Assembly (NCBI GenBank): GCA_963734065.1
Contig: CAVTFN010000003.1
Coordinates: forward strand, 682,001-746,000
Direction of reading: 5' to 3'
Length of the DNA stretch: 64,000 nucleotides
Source: DATBLE01 sp963734065
GTDB taxonomy: Bacteria > Actinomycetota > Thermoleophilia > Gaiellales > Gaiellaceae
A program made the position numbers and the translations under genes. The notes beneath the pieces were generated by a model. That model saw only the letters and a list, made by a program, of their open reading frames with translations. It was not told the DNA's origin and did no database searches. Below, piece after piece: positions 29,261-38,182 of the stretch (its first letter is position 1; the number at the start of each line of letters is the position of its first letter).

Positions 29261-32086
29261 ATGACGCCTGACGACGAGGCCTCAGGGAGCGTGGCTGCGC
29301 AGCGATCGGACGAGCCGTGGCGCCGCGCGGGCGACGACGTCGCGGCTGCGCTCGCGACCGACGTGGGCCGTGGATTGAGCGCGGCGGAGGCGGCGGCGCG
29401 ACTGGCGCGCTTCGGGCCCAACCGGCTGGAGGCGGCGCAAGTGATCCCGGCGTGGCGGAAGTTTCTCGAGCAGTTCGCCGACCCGCTCATCTACCTGCTG
29501 CTTGCCGCGGTCGTCGTGTCGCTGGTGGCGTGGATCCTCGAAGGTGGCGAGGCGGCGCCCTACGACGCGATCGTGATCGCGGCGATCATCGTGGCCAACG
29601 CCGTGCTCGGCTATGTGCAGGAGGCGCGTGCCGAACACGCGGTCGCGGCGCTGCAACGGATGGCGGCGGCGACGGCCGGCGTCGTGCGCGACGGCCGCGA
29701 GCAGCGGATTCCGGCCGCCGAGGTGGTGCCGGGCGACATCCTCACGCTCGCCGAAGGTGACGCGGTCGCCGCCGACGGTCGGCTCGTCGAGGCGGCGGCC
29801 CTGACGATCGCCGAGGCCTCGCTGACGGGGGAGAGCGAGGCGGTGCTCAAGGACATCGGCTCGATCGCGGAGCCGGTCGGGCTGGGCGACCGCGTGAACA
29901 TGGTGTTCAGCGGCACCGCGGTCGTGCGCGGCCGCGGCCGGGCGGTCGTGACCTCGACCGCGATGGCGACGGAGATGGGCACCGTCGCTCGTCTGCTCGG
30001 GCGGACAGAGGCGCAGGTCACGCCGCTGCAACGGGAGGTCGACCGGATCGGGCGCATGCTCGGGATCGCGGTAATCGCGATCGCCGCCGTCGTGGTCGGC
30101 GCGATCCTGCTCACTTCCGACATCCGGACGGCGTCGGATCTCGTCTCGGTACTGCTCGTCGGGGTGTCGCTGGCGGTGGCCGCGGTGCCGGAGGGGCTAC
30201 CGGCCGTGCTGTCGGTGGTGCTGGCTCTCGGCGTGCAGCGGATGGCGGAGCAGCGCGCGATCGTGAAGAAGCTGTCCTCGGTCGAGACGCTCGGGTCCGC
30301 GTCGGTGATCTGCTCGGACAAGACCGGAACGCTGACGAAGAACGAGATGACGATCGAGAAGGTCGTAACCGGCTCGGGCGAGGTCGACGTGACCGGCAGC
30401 GGCTACCGGCCCGAGGGCGACCTGCGCGCGGACGGCCGACCGCTCGACAACCCGGTGCTGCTCGACGAGGTACGCGCGGTGCTCACAGCGGGGAGCCTGG
30501 CGAACGACGCCGTGCTGCGCCAGGAAGGCGGCGAGTGGACGATCCAGGGCGATCCCACCGAGGCCGCCTTCCTCGTCGCGGAGGCAAAGGTCGAAGGGCT
30601 GACCAAGGCGCGCCGCGCGCGGTTCGAGCGCGTCGGCGAGGTGCCGTTCAGCTCCGAGCGGAAGCTGATGAGCACCCTGCACGCAGACCACGAGGGCGAA
30701 CTCGGCGTCGCCGTCGTCACCAAGGGCGCGCCCGACGTGCTGCTCGCGCGCTGCAACGAGGAGCGCCGCGGCGGCCGTGTGCAATCGCTTTCGGAGTCGC
30801 GGCGGGACGAGATCCTCGGGACGGTCGACCGCCTCGCCGACCTGGCTTTGCGAACACTGGCGGTTGCCTACCGGCCGCTGGCGACGCACGAGCGGCTGTC
30901 AGAAGACGAGTCGATCGAACGGGAGCTCGTCTACCTGGGGCTGGTCGGGATCATCGACCCGCCGCGGCCGGAGGCCCGGGCCGCGATCGTCGACGCGAAC
31001 GCCGCCGGCGTCCGCGTCCTGATGATCACCGGCGACCACCCGCACACCGCGGCGCGGATCGCCTCCGATCTCGGCATCGCCGCGACCGGCTCCCGCGTCG
31101 TCACCGGCGGTGAGCTGGCGGCGATGGACGACGACGCGCGCACGACCACGGTGCGAGACGTGTCCGTCTATGCGCGCGTCTCGCCGGAGCACAAGCTGCG
31201 GATCGTCGACGCGCTGCATGCGAACGGGTGCATCGTGGCGATGACCGGCGACGGCGTCAACGACGCGCCGGCGCTCAAGGCCGCCGACATCGGCGTCGCG
31301 ATGGGCGTCGCCGGCACCGAGGTCGCCAAGGAGGCGGCGGACATGATCCTCGCCGACGACAACTTCGCGACGATCGTTAGCGCCGTACGCGAGGGCCGCG
31401 GGATCTTCTCCAACATCCGCAAGTTCCTGCGCTTCCTGCTCTCCTCCAATATCGGCGAGGTCTTCACGATGCTCTTCGGTGTCGTGCTCGCCGGCATGCT
31501 CGGCCTCGAGGACACGGGCGAGGCCATAGCGGTGCCGCTGCTTGCGACGCAGATCCTCTGGATCAACCTGCTCACCGACGGCGCTCCCGCGCTCGCGCTC
31601 GGCATGGACGCCCCTCCCGACGACGTCATGTCGCGCCCGCCGCGCGGGCTGACCGACCGTGTGCTAGACGCCGAGATGTGGATCGGCATCGTCTGGGTCG
31701 GCGCCGTGATGGCCGTCGTGACGCTCGTCGCCCTCGACCTGCGGCTGCCGGGCGGGATCGTCGGCAACTCGGGGAACGTGGACGAGGCTCGGACGATGGC
31801 GTTCACGACCCTGGTCTTCGCCCAGCTCTTCAACTGCTTCAATGCACGCTCCGACCGCACCAGCGCCTTCCACCGGCTGTTCACGAACCGGTTCCTCTGG
31901 GGAGCGATCGCGCTCTCCGCGCTGCTCCAGGTCGCGGTCGTGGAGCTGCCGTTTCTCAACGACGCATTTGGCACGGCGCCGCTTGGGCTCGAGGAGTGGC
32001 TGATCTGCATCGGCCTCGCGAGTGTCGTTCTCTGGGCCGCAGAGGCCAAGAAACTGCTCGAGCGCCGGCTGCGAAGCAGGGGATGA
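29261..32086 (+). CDS. Cation-translocating P-type ATPase, P2 (SERCA/PMCA-like) type
   Basis: Full-length pump of 941 residues. It has an N-terminal cation-ATPase domain (GLSAAEAAARLARFGPNRLE), actuator TGES in ASLTGESEAVLK, the M4 motif PEGLP, phosphorylation site DKTGTLT (D353), the KGAPD nucleotide-binding region, the hinge TGDGVNDAPALK, and a C-terminal six-helix domain. The PEGL motif and domain order place it with Ca2+ or Mn2+ transporters (PacL/PMR1-like); the ion is not certain. GGCGGAG precedes the ATG at 29261. It is cargo of the tRNA-Asn island. Confidence 0.92.
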   Translation: MTPDDEASGSVAAQRSDEPWRRAGDDVAAALATDVGRGLSAAEAAARLARFGPNRLEAAQVIPAWRKFLEQFADPLIYLLLAAVVVSLVAWILEGGEAAPYDAIVIAAIIVANAVLGYVQEARAEHAVAALQRMAAATAGVVRDGREQRIPAAEVVPGDILTLAEGDAVAADGRLVEAAALTIAEASLTGESEAVLKDIGSIAEPVGLGDRVNMVFSGTAVVRGRGRAVVTSTAMATEMGTVARLLGRTEAQVTPLQREVDRIGRMLGIAVIAIAAVVVGAILLTSDIRTASDLVSVLLVGVSLAVAAVPEGLPAVLSVVLALGVQRMAEQRAIVKKLSSVETLGSASVICSDKTGTLTKNEMTIEKVVTGSGEVDVTGSGYRPEGDLRADGRPLDNPVLLDEVRAVLTAGSLANDAVLRQEGGEWTIQGDPTEAAFLVAEAKVEGLTKARRARFERVGEVPFSSERKLMSTLHADHEGELGVAVVTKGAPDVLLARCNEERRGGRVQSLSESRRDEILGTVDRLADLALRTLAVAYRPLATHERLSEDESIERELVYLGLVGIIDPPRPEARAAIVDANAAGVRVLMITGDHPHTAARIASDLGIAATGSRVVTGGELAAMDDDARTTTVRDVSVYARVSPEHKLRIVDALHANGCIVAMTGDGVNDAPALKAADIGVAMGVAGTEVAKEAADMILADDNFATIVSAVREGRGIFSNIRKFLRFLLSSNIGEVFTMLFGVVLAGMLGLEDTGEAIAVPLLATQILWINLLTDGAPALALGMDAPPDDVMSRPPRGLTDRVLDAEMWIGIVWVGAVMAVVTLVALDLRLPGGIVGNSGNVDEARTMAFTTLVFAQLFNCFNARSDRTSAFHRLFTNRFLWGAIALSALLQVAVVELPFLNDAFGTAPLGLEEWLICIGLASVVLWAAEAKKLLERRLRSRG

Positions 32087-32150
32087 CGGCGGCGCTCCAG
32101 ACCCGGGCCGACCCCGGCCCCGCGCTGTCACCGCCGACGCCTGCTCACGG

Positions 32151-32291
32151 CGACTGGACGAGGTTCGTTCCGGCGCTGCCTCGGGTTTGGGCCTCGCGAT
32201 CGTCCGGCGGCTGGTCGAGGCGGATGGCGGCGAGGTCGGGATGCGACCGGCCGCGGGTAGCGGCCTCGAGGCCGTTGTGCTTCACGCACGC
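32151..32291 (+). pseudogene. Remnant of a sensor histidine kinase (HATPase C-terminus)
   Basis: A short in-frame stretch reads SGLGLAIVRRLVEADGGEVG and then GSGLEAVVLHA, the G2 box and terminal strand of a histidine kinase ATPase domain. No N, F or G1 boxes, dimerisation domain or start belongs to it, and the 3' end runs into the convergent ATPase gene. It is a deletion relic, possibly of a two-component system that once controlled the pumps. Confidence 0.6.
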
Positions 32292-34111
32292 AACGCGCGC
32301 AGTGCGTTGAGGATGACGGCGACGTCGATCACTTCCTGGACCAGTGCGCCGGCGACCGGCGCGAGCAAACCGGCGGCCGCGAACCCCATCGCGACGAGCG
32401 AGAGGCCCATGCCGGCGATCATGCTCTGGCGGGCGATCGCCAGCGAGCGGCGTCCGATCTGAATCGCCTGCACGACCCCGTCGATCCGGTCGCGCATGAT
32501 CACGGCGTCGGCCGTCTCGGAGGCGACCGTGGCGCCGGCGGCGCCCATCGCGATGCCGACGTCGGCGAGCGCGAGCGCGGGCGCGTCGTTGACACCGTCG
32601 CCTACCATGACCACCGGGGTCAGCTCCGGCTCCTCGCGGAGCGCGCGAACGACGTCGAGCTTTCCCTCCGGCGTCTGCTCGGCGTAGACCCGATCGACGC
32701 CGAGCTGCCGCCCGACCTCCTCGGCGACGGCAGCACGATCGCCGGTCACGACGGCAATGTGCTTCACGCCGACCGACCGCAGGCGACCGACGATCTCGTG
32801 TGCGTCGTCGCGCAGCGAGTCTCCCATCACGATCGCACCGGCGAGCCGGCCGTCTACGCCCACGAGGATCTTCGCCTTGCCCAGATCGTCGCTCGCGTCG
32901 AGCGCGCGCGCCGCCGGCTCGGCGCCGGAGTAGCCACGCTCGCGCAACCACACCGAGCTGCCGACGGCGACGCTCCGGCCATCGACACGCCCCTCGATCC
33001 CCTGCCCGCGTCCCTCCACGACGTTCGCGGGGGAGGTGAGCTCGAAGCCCCGCTGCTGCGCCGCGTGCACGAGCGCTTCCGCGAGCACGTGCGCGGACAG
33101 CTGGTCGACGGAGGCGGCGAGATGCAGCAGCTCGTCGGGGCCGATCCCGTCGAGGGCGACGACTCGCTCGAGCGCGGGCTGCCCGAGCGTCAGCGTGCCG
33201 GTCTTGTCGAAAAGCACGGTGCGCGCCTTGCCGAGCTGCTCGATCACGCCGCTGCCCTTGACGATCACCCCGTGCCGCGCGGCGCGGGAGACCCCGGCGA
33301 TCAGCGCAATCGGGGCCGCCAGGATCAGCGGACACGGCGTGGCGACGACCATGACAGCCACGAAGCGAACCGGATCCCCCGACGCCGCCCAGGCGAGCCC
33401 GGCGATCCCGAGCGCGAGCGGGAGGAAGAGAGCGGCGTAGTGGTCGGCCAGGCGGACGAACGGCGCCCGTTGCGTCTCGGCCCCGCGAACGAGGCGCACG
33501 ATCGCCGCGTACGTGCTCTCCGCGGCGAGCCGCGTCGCGCGTAGGTCGAACGCCTCGCCCGCGTTCGCCGACCCGCTTCGCAACTCGGCGCCGGCCGCAT
33601 ACGAGACCGGCAGCGGCTCGCCCGTCAGCGCAGCCTCGTCGACAAGCGCCTCGCCGACGGCGACTCCGTCGACGGGAAGCACCTCTCCGGCCCGGACGAC
33701 CACCACGTCTCCGGGGAGCAGCGTGTCGACGGGCACCTCCTCGACCGCGCCCTCGCGGCGGCGGTGCGCGGTCCGCGGCGCGCGCTCGAGCAGCTTCGTC
33801 AGCTCACGTCGCGCACGCCCGGCCGCGTACTCCTCGAGCGCGTTTCCTCCGGCGAGCATGACCGCGACAACCGCCCCTGCCAGGTACTCGCCCGTCGCGA
33901 GCGCCGACGCCATCGCGATGAGCGCGATTGCGTCGACGCCAACGTCGTGCCGCCACAGCGCGCGCGCGACCGACCACGTCAGCGGCACGAGCATCAGGCC
34001 TGTCGTCGCCGCCCAGATGACGTCCGCCGCCGCGGCGTCCCCGAGCAGAGCCAGAACGCCGCCGACCAGGACGCCCGCCAGCGCGGCGAGCACGAGCAGA
34101 CGCCGGATCAT
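32282..34111 (-). CDS. Heavy-metal P1B-type ATPase with TPCP motif, no metal-binding domain
   Basis: 609 residues. N-terminal membrane helices are followed by the actuator (ALTGEPLP), the transmembrane metal site T258-P259-C260-P261 in VVATPCPLILA, DKTGTLT (D302) and GDGVNDAPALA. No N-terminal heavy-metal-associated domain is present. The usual SEHPLA of the P1B nucleotide domain reads SAHVLA, losing the proline of the HP pair. The TPC motif does not identify a metal; Zn, Cd, Co and Mn are possible. The start at 34111 has AGGG upstream and gives MIRRLLVLAALAG; upstream in-frame sequence is arginine-rich and not conserved. Confidence 0.9.
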   Translation of the reverse strand: MIRRLLVLAALAGVLVGGVLALLGDAAAADVIWAATTGLMLVPLTWSVARALWRHDVGVDAIALIAMASALATGEYLAGAVVAVMLAGGNALEEYAAGRARRELTKLLERAPRTAHRRREGAVEEVPVDTLLPGDVVVVRAGEVLPVDGVAVGEALVDEAALTGEPLPVSYAAGAELRSGSANAGEAFDLRATRLAAESTYAAIVRLVRGAETQRAPFVRLADHYAALFLPLALGIAGLAWAASGDPVRFVAVMVVATPCPLILAAPIALIAGVSRAARHGVIVKGSGVIEQLGKARTVLFDKTGTLTLGQPALERVVALDGIGPDELLHLAASVDQLSAHVLAEALVHAAQQRGFELTSPANVVEGRGQGIEGRVDGRSVAVGSSVWLRERGYSGAEPAARALDASDDLGKAKILVGVDGRLAGAIVMGDSLRDDAHEIVGRLRSVGVKHIAVVTGDRAAVAEEVGRQLGVDRVYAEQTPEGKLDVVRALREEPELTPVVMVGDGVNDAPALALADVGIAMGAAGATVASETADAVIMRDRIDGVVQAIQIGRRSLAIARQSMIAGMGLSLVAMGFAAAGLLAPVAGALVQEVIDVAVILNALRALRA

Positions 34112-34214
34112 CGGGCCGCCCTGAGGCTCGGGCGTGCGGCGTCCGTCAGAGAGCCGAACCGGTCCAGAGAATGGCCGGCGCGCCAGGCTCGCATCTCTCT
34201 CACTGCTTCGACGC

Positions 34215-34451
34215 CTACGCTGCCGCGCGGAGCTTCTCGCGCAGTGCGTCGTACGTCGGCGCGTCGACCTCAATGCGCGCGAGGTGGCCGTCGAGGATCT
34301 CCTCCGGCCCGACGGCAGTCGTCGACCGGTTCGCATCATCGTCACGGCTGATGAGCGCGACGACCGTCCACACCACGACCGCGATCAGCACGCGGCAGAG
34401 AACGGTCATGACCGCCCAGCCCGTCACCGGCATCCCTCTCTGCGAGTTCAT
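34215..34451 (-). CDS. Small membrane protein with SHOCT-like C-terminus
   Basis: 78 residues: one transmembrane helix (WAVMTVLCRVLIAVVVWTVV) followed by GPEEILDGHLARIEVDAPTY and DALREKL, a pattern like SHOCT (short C-terminal) domains, which often sit on small membrane proteins. The function is unknown; SHOCT is thought to mediate oligomerisation or binding. It lies upstream of, and on the same strand as, the P1B ATPase gene. A start 18 bp upstream (34469) is also possible. Confidence 0.65.
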   Translation of the reverse strand: MNSQRGMPVTGWAVMTVLCRVLIAVVVWTVVALISRDDDANRSTTAVGPEEILDGHLARIEVDAPTYDALREKLRAAA

Positions 34452-34669
34452 GCCTCGAGTCTGCTCCACGCCGGCGGTGGAGCAATCCGCGACGACTCCG
34501 CTTCTCGTTGCGGAGAACTACGCGATGGGCGGGGCACCCGTCTCGCCGCGCTAGGTTCTTGCGCCCGTCTATGGGAGAACCGACATCGCGCGAAGTGTCG
34601 AGCTGGGCGCCTGAACAGCGCCTGAGCGCACCGAGGTCAGACGGCCGGGATTGCCGACCGTGAAAGTGC

Positions 34670-34873
34670 CTACGGCGCGGCGATCGAGAGCGAACCGACG
34701 GGGCAGGCGTCGCAGAGCGCGCTGGCGCGATCTTCTTCGAGCGCCGGAACGAGGACACGAGCGGTGCCTTGCTCGTCCAGTTCGACCGCTTCGGGGTCGA
34801 GTGCGACGCACTCGGCTGAACCGATGCAGTGAGCATTCGGAAGAACAAGAGCGCCTACCAGGTCCGTGTCCAC
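34670..34873 (-). CDS. Ferredoxin, 3Fe-4S/4Fe-4S single-cluster type
   Basis: 67 residues with C16-x5-C22 (CIGSAEC), LDPEAVELDEQGTARVL and C54-x2-C57-P (CDACPVGSLSI), the pattern of actinobacterial P450-partner ferredoxins. It could donate electrons to a monooxygenase, but none is in the island. The only start is ATG 34873, so its 5' end overlaps the divergent integrase gene by 45 bp, which is unusual for head-to-head genes. Confidence 0.8.
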   Translation of the reverse strand: MDTDLVGALVLPNAHCIGSAECVALDPEAVELDEQGTARVLVPALEEDRASALCDACPVGSLSIAAP

Positions 34874-35908
34874 GGGTTCCGTTCAGTGACCGTTCCTACG
34901 CGCAAGGCGGCGGAGAAAGTCGAACTCGATCTGAAGCTGCGTCGTTCGCTCGGCGAGCTGTACGACGAGGCGGAGACAACACTGGGTGAAGAGATCGACG
35001 GCTTCCTCACATGGAAGCGTGCGGCCGGCGCGTTGAGCGACGCCGGCTATCGGCACCTCGAATGGTCAGCCAAGATCTGGGCGCCGTTCCGTGACACGTC
35101 GATCTCGCGCCTGCGGCGCGTCGAGATCGAGGATCACATCACCGCTCGCGCCGCGACGCGGAGACGGTCGGCGAAGAACGAGCTCGTTTTCCTCAAGGCG
35201 GTTTTGAAGCGTGCGAGCGGTCGAGGCCAGCGTGTGGACGAGCGCATCCTCGCGATCGAACCAATCCGGCACGTCGCCCGCGAAGGCGTCGCGTTGACCC
35301 CCGATCAGCTGAACGTCCTCGCGAGCGTGATGCCCGAGCGGCTGCGCCGGCTCGTCCTGCTTGGCGGGACGATCGGCGCGCGAGCGAGCGAGCTCTACAC
35401 GCTCTCCGAGGATCAGCTCGAGCTCGATGCGAAGCCGGAGCCACTCATGCGGGTGTGGCGGTCGACGCTGGGAAACAAGTCGCGGAAGGAGAAGGCGATC
35501 CCACTGACGCCGAATGAGACGCGGCTGTTCCGCGAGCAGCTCCTAGCCCGCCCGAACGGGACGGCGCTCGTCTTCCCGCGGCCCTCAGGAACTGCGTACA
35601 CCGTGAACGGCTTCCTGAAGGACGTCTGGCCGAACGCTCGCAAGCACGCAGCAGCCGTCTGGCGAGAGGAGCACAACCTCACCGACGGCGCTCCGACGGT
35701 GTTCGATGGCTTCCATGTGCACGATCTGCGACACACGGCGATCTCGCTCATGTGCCGCGCCGGCTACCGCCCCGAATGGGTTGCCGAGCGCGTCGGCCAC
35801 AACGACGGCGGAGCCCTCATCCTCCGGAACTACCGGCACCTCTATCCATCGGAGATGAGCGCGGCCGGGTCGAACCTCGACGCCCTGCTCGAGATCGCCG
35901 CGGGCTAA
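34829..35908 (+). CDS. Tyrosine recombinase / integrase of the tRNA-Asn island
   Basis: 359-residue phage-type integrase. The N-terminal arm-binding segment (SIRKNKSAYQVRVHGFRSVT) precedes a SAM-like core-binding domain (about 55-150). The catalytic domain has R185 (GTIGARASEL), H298-x-x-R301 (HVHDLRHTAI), H324 (VGH) and nucleophile Y335 (ILRNYRHL). It is complete and likely active. The GTG start lies within the ferredoxin coding sequence on the other strand. The right attachment site begins 150 bp after the stop. Confidence 0.93.
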   Translation: MSIRKNKSAYQVRVHGFRSVTVPTRKAAEKVELDLKLRRSLGELYDEAETTLGEEIDGFLTWKRAAGALSDAGYRHLEWSAKIWAPFRDTSISRLRRVEIEDHITARAATRRRSAKNELVFLKAVLKRASGRGQRVDERILAIEPIRHVAREGVALTPDQLNVLASVMPERLRRLVLLGGTIGARASELYTLSEDQLELDAKPEPLMRVWRSTLGNKSRKEKAIPLTPNETRLFREQLLARPNGTALVFPRPSGTAYTVNGFLKDVWPNARKHAAAVWREEHNLTDGAPTVFDGFHVHDLRHTAISLMCRAGYRPEWVAERVGHNDGGALILRNYRHLYPSEMSAAGSNLDALLEIAAG

Positions 35909-35921
35909 CCTCGCATCGGCC

Positions 35922-35941
35922 GGGCCACATACGGGCCAAAT
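35922..35941 (+). promoter_or_regulatory. Candidate integrase arm-type sites, right end of island
   Basis: GGGCCACAT (35922-35930) and GGGCCAAAT (35933-35941), again 11 bp apart and directly repeated, lie between the integrase stop and the right attachment site. Confidence 0.55.
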
Positions 35942-36057
35942 GCAGAGTCGTCCCGAGTTGGCGACGGCGGCGGCGAGCAGGCGAGCCAACCCGCTCTGCT
36001 CCTAGAAAACGGCGAACAGTTGCCCACTGCCGACTGCGGTCGATCGGCCCTAGAAGT

Positions 36058-36080
36058 GGTTCGAGTCCAACCCGGGGAGT
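36058..36080 (+). repeat. Right attachment site of the island
   Basis: Exact 23-bp copy of the tRNA-Asn 3' end. No tRNA body precedes it, so it is the displaced target half, showing that insertion recreated the intact tRNA at the left end. Confidence 0.88.
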
Positions 36081-36378
36081 TTTGGGGTGAGCGGCCATGC
36101 GGAAGCTGCGTGGTTACGCGGGTCAGGGACCCGAGCGCGCTGGAAGGGTTGCAAACGCCCTTAGCGTCGGCGTCGACCTGCTCGAACTCGCCGAGCGGGC
36201 GAACCGGCACCTCCCGCAGGGCTCGAGAGCTCGTGCGGTGGCCTGTCGACGCGGGCGTCGTCGTCCGGCGCGACGGGCTGCTCTACCCGACTGAGCAGAG
36301 GCTCGAGCTCGGCGCCTGCCAGGGGGCGACAAGCCAGGGGGTGCGGCGGCAACGAGTGAAGTGGGCCGAGCGGCCGTG
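36081..36378. other. Host flank of the island without intact gene
   Basis: Short fragments look coding-like (for example SVGVDLLELAERANRHLP at about 36165), but no frame remains open with consistent codon bias. It is likely eroded sequence next to the integration hotspot. Confidence 0.4.
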
Positions 36379-36391
36379 TAGCGTGCCGCCC

Positions 36392-36766
36392 ATGGAGCCG
36401 GAGAGTTCCACCCCGACGACGCATTCGGCTGTTCGCTCGGGCGCCATGGCTGCAACTGGATCGACCGGCACTGGGACGGCTGGATCGCCGCTACGGCAAG
36501 CGGGTCGAGAAGAAGCTCGAGAAGATGCGGAAGGGCCGCATCATGCGGCATCCGGTCGGGTGGATTACGGGCGGTTCCGAAGCGTTGTCGGGCTTGGCGC
36601 CGCCCTGACGAACGCGATCACTGCCGTCGCGATCGCGCGCCTGATCGGCGGCCAGAAGGTCGGAGAGCGCCGAACGTTCGTCGCGGCGGCCTCATTCGGC
36701 ATCTTCTGCGCAGGACTTGGCTCGCTGATCGGATTCGCCGCAGGCGACGTCATCCGCGCGCTCTGA
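36392..36766 (+). pseudogene. Multiply frameshifted small gene, product unknown
   Basis: TAGCGT ends 7 nt before an ATG at 36392, which opens 124 codons ending in a hydrophobic, two-helix-like tail (FRSVVGLGAALTNAITAVAI ... GLGSLIGFAAGDV). High third-position GC moves between frames along the way: GEFHPDDAFGCSLGRHGCNW in one frame, RYGKRVEKKLEKMRKGRIM in another, then the membrane tail in the third. This suggests a gene broken by at least two indels, or assembly errors. The last part alone (from GTG 36560, 68 residues) might still be expressed. Confidence 0.35.
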
Positions 36767-36803
36767 TCCGGCGCGTGCGCAGGGGGCGTCGACCGTCCGA
36801 GGG

Positions 36804-37268
36804 TTACTCGATGGGGATCTCGAAGCGAGCGACGATGCCGGGGTCGCCGCCTCTCGCAAGGAGCTCGGGATCGGGATCGCGAGTCGCCACCCACGCATAT
36901 CCGTCTTCGGGATAGGCGACGACGTCCGGGAAGCCCCCGGCGCTGATCGCCAGGATCCGAGCGGGCTCCTCTGTGGGGTTGCTGAACGTATGTAAGCCGG
37001 CACGTCCTTCCGGGCAGAAGACGAAGTCGCCCGGAGCCAACGTCTCCACGCCGTGCTGGTTGCGGAAGACGGGACGACCGCTGAGGACGAAGAACATCTC
37101 TTCCGCTCCGAAGTGCATGTGAATCCGTGCCTCGGGCGCGCTGTCGGCCAGCTCGTAGAGCGTTGCTCCCATCCTGGCGTCGTCCGGCCGCCAGAAGATT
37201 CGATGCCGAGTCCGGCCTTCTTCGTCCTCTCCGTCCCATGCGTCGGAGAAGAGGTTCTGACGATTCAT
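36804..37268 (-). CDS. Cupin domain protein
   Basis: 154 residues with one cupin barrel. Metal-binding motif 1 is in EARIHMHFGAEEMFFVLSGR and motif 2 in GDFVFCPEGRAGLHTFSNPT. Such proteins include isomerases, dioxygenases and storage-like folds; the substrate is unknown. The ATG at 37268 has GGAGG eight bases upstream. Frames extending to 37505 are arginine-rich and rejected. Confidence 0.85.
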   Translation of the reverse strand: MNRQNLFSDAWDGEDEEGRTRHRIFWRPDDARMGATLYELADSAPEARIHMHFGAEEMFFVLSGRPVFRNQHGVETLAPGDFVFCPEGRAGLHTFSNPTEEPARILAISAGGFPDVVAYPEDGYAWVATRDPDPELLARGGDPGIVARFEIPIE

Positions 37269-37579
37269 GCGTGGTACCTCCAAGTCGAAGCGGTGGGCGC
37301 GCAGCCGTGCCGAGCCCCGCATTGCAGGCTCGCCAGCACTGCGCCGGAAACGCGCGGCTGCTCGCCGCGCCAGACCGCTACCTCGCCGCCGGATCCACGC
37401 CGGGATCATGCCTGCTCGAGAGCGCTGACGACGGCTCGGCCGAGCCCGGGCGACCCCCGGGATCCTCGTCCCGGGCCGACCTGGCTGTGCGAAACTGTGG
37501 CGCAACCGAGCTGAGACGTCGGGCCCCTGACCGGGCGCGCCGACGGCTCTTCGACCTGACCGCAGGACGAAGGAGACAC
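37269..37579. other. Intergenic region, no gene seen
   Basis: About 310 bp between divergent cupin and SnoaL-like genes. No conserved frame, clear promoter hexamer or strong hairpin was recognised. Confidence 0.4.
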
Positions 37580-37990
37580 GTGGCTTCGAGGAGAGTCATG
37601 GAGACGGCCGCCCGGCGCTTTCACGAGCACCAGACTCAGGATCCCCTCAGCCACCTGGCCGACCTCGTCCACGACGACGCGGACATGACGCTGCTGATCA
37701 ACCACCTCCAGCCGCTTCACGGACGGCAGGCGATCGTGGCCGCTCTCGAGCGCGGCCGCGAAGCGGACTACCACCGCGCGCACATCGAGCGGATCGAGTG
37801 GCTCGACGACAACGTCCTGTTCCTCTCCGGCCAGGCGCGCTACGCCCATCAGGACGGCGGCATCGCGAACTCACGGATCTGGTGGCTCGACGAGTTCCGC
37901 GACGGTCGCCTCTGGCGTGTTCGCGCGTTCATGACCGAGGCCGAAGCCCGCGTGGCATACGACGGCTGGGTCAAGGAGGCGGTCGGGTAG
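37580..37990 (+). CDS. SnoaL-like / NTF2-fold protein
   Basis: 136 residues with the alpha-beta cone pattern: helical METAARRFHEHQTQD, then LADLVHDDADMTLLI, PLHGRQAIVAALERGREADY and a C-terminal sheet WWLDEFRDGRLWRVRAFMTE. The family covers cyclases, isomerases and binding proteins, so no reaction can be assigned. The GTG at 37580 has AAGGAG five bases upstream. An ATG at 37598 with its own GGAG is the alternative. Confidence 0.75.
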   Translation: MASRRVMETAARRFHEHQTQDPLSHLADLVHDDADMTLLINHLQPLHGRQAIVAALERGREADYHRAHIERIEWLDDNVLFLSGQARYAHQDGGIANSRIWWLDEFRDGRLWRVRAFMTEAEARVAYDGWVKEAVG

Positions 37991-38136
37991 GCCGGCGTCG
38001 GGCGTTGCAGGAGCGGCCCGCCCGATTGTGAACAATTGCCTGGGGGCGGGTCTGCGGCCCAGGCGCGCTTTGCCTCTCCCTCCCGCCGGGACGCTCCTCG
38101 CCCGCCCCCGCTGCCTCCACCGGCTGCGGCGTGCGC

Positions 38137-38142
38137 TACCCT
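38137..38142 (+). promoter_or_regulatory. -10 hexamer TACCCT upstream of the MprF-like gene
   Basis: TACCCT lies 40 nt before the GTG at 38183, implying a leader of about 34 nt. Confidence 0.35.
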
Positions 38143-38182
38143 CGGTCGCGGCGCGCGGCAGGCCCGCGCCGACCCGGCAAAC

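Noticed and set aside
34112..34345. N-terminal extension of the P1B ATPase as a possible metal-binding domain
   Set aside because: The translation is arginine/serine-rich with no GMTCxxC motif, so it is non-coding or a shadow of the SHOCT-like gene.
36020..36391. Plus-strand frame starting upstream of the right attachment site
   Set aside because: It runs through the attachment repeat and its translation is not protein-like before 36392.
37269..37505. N-terminal extension of the cupin protein
   Set aside because: Arginine/proline-rich, while the ATG at 37268 has GGAGG upstream and begins the conserved region.
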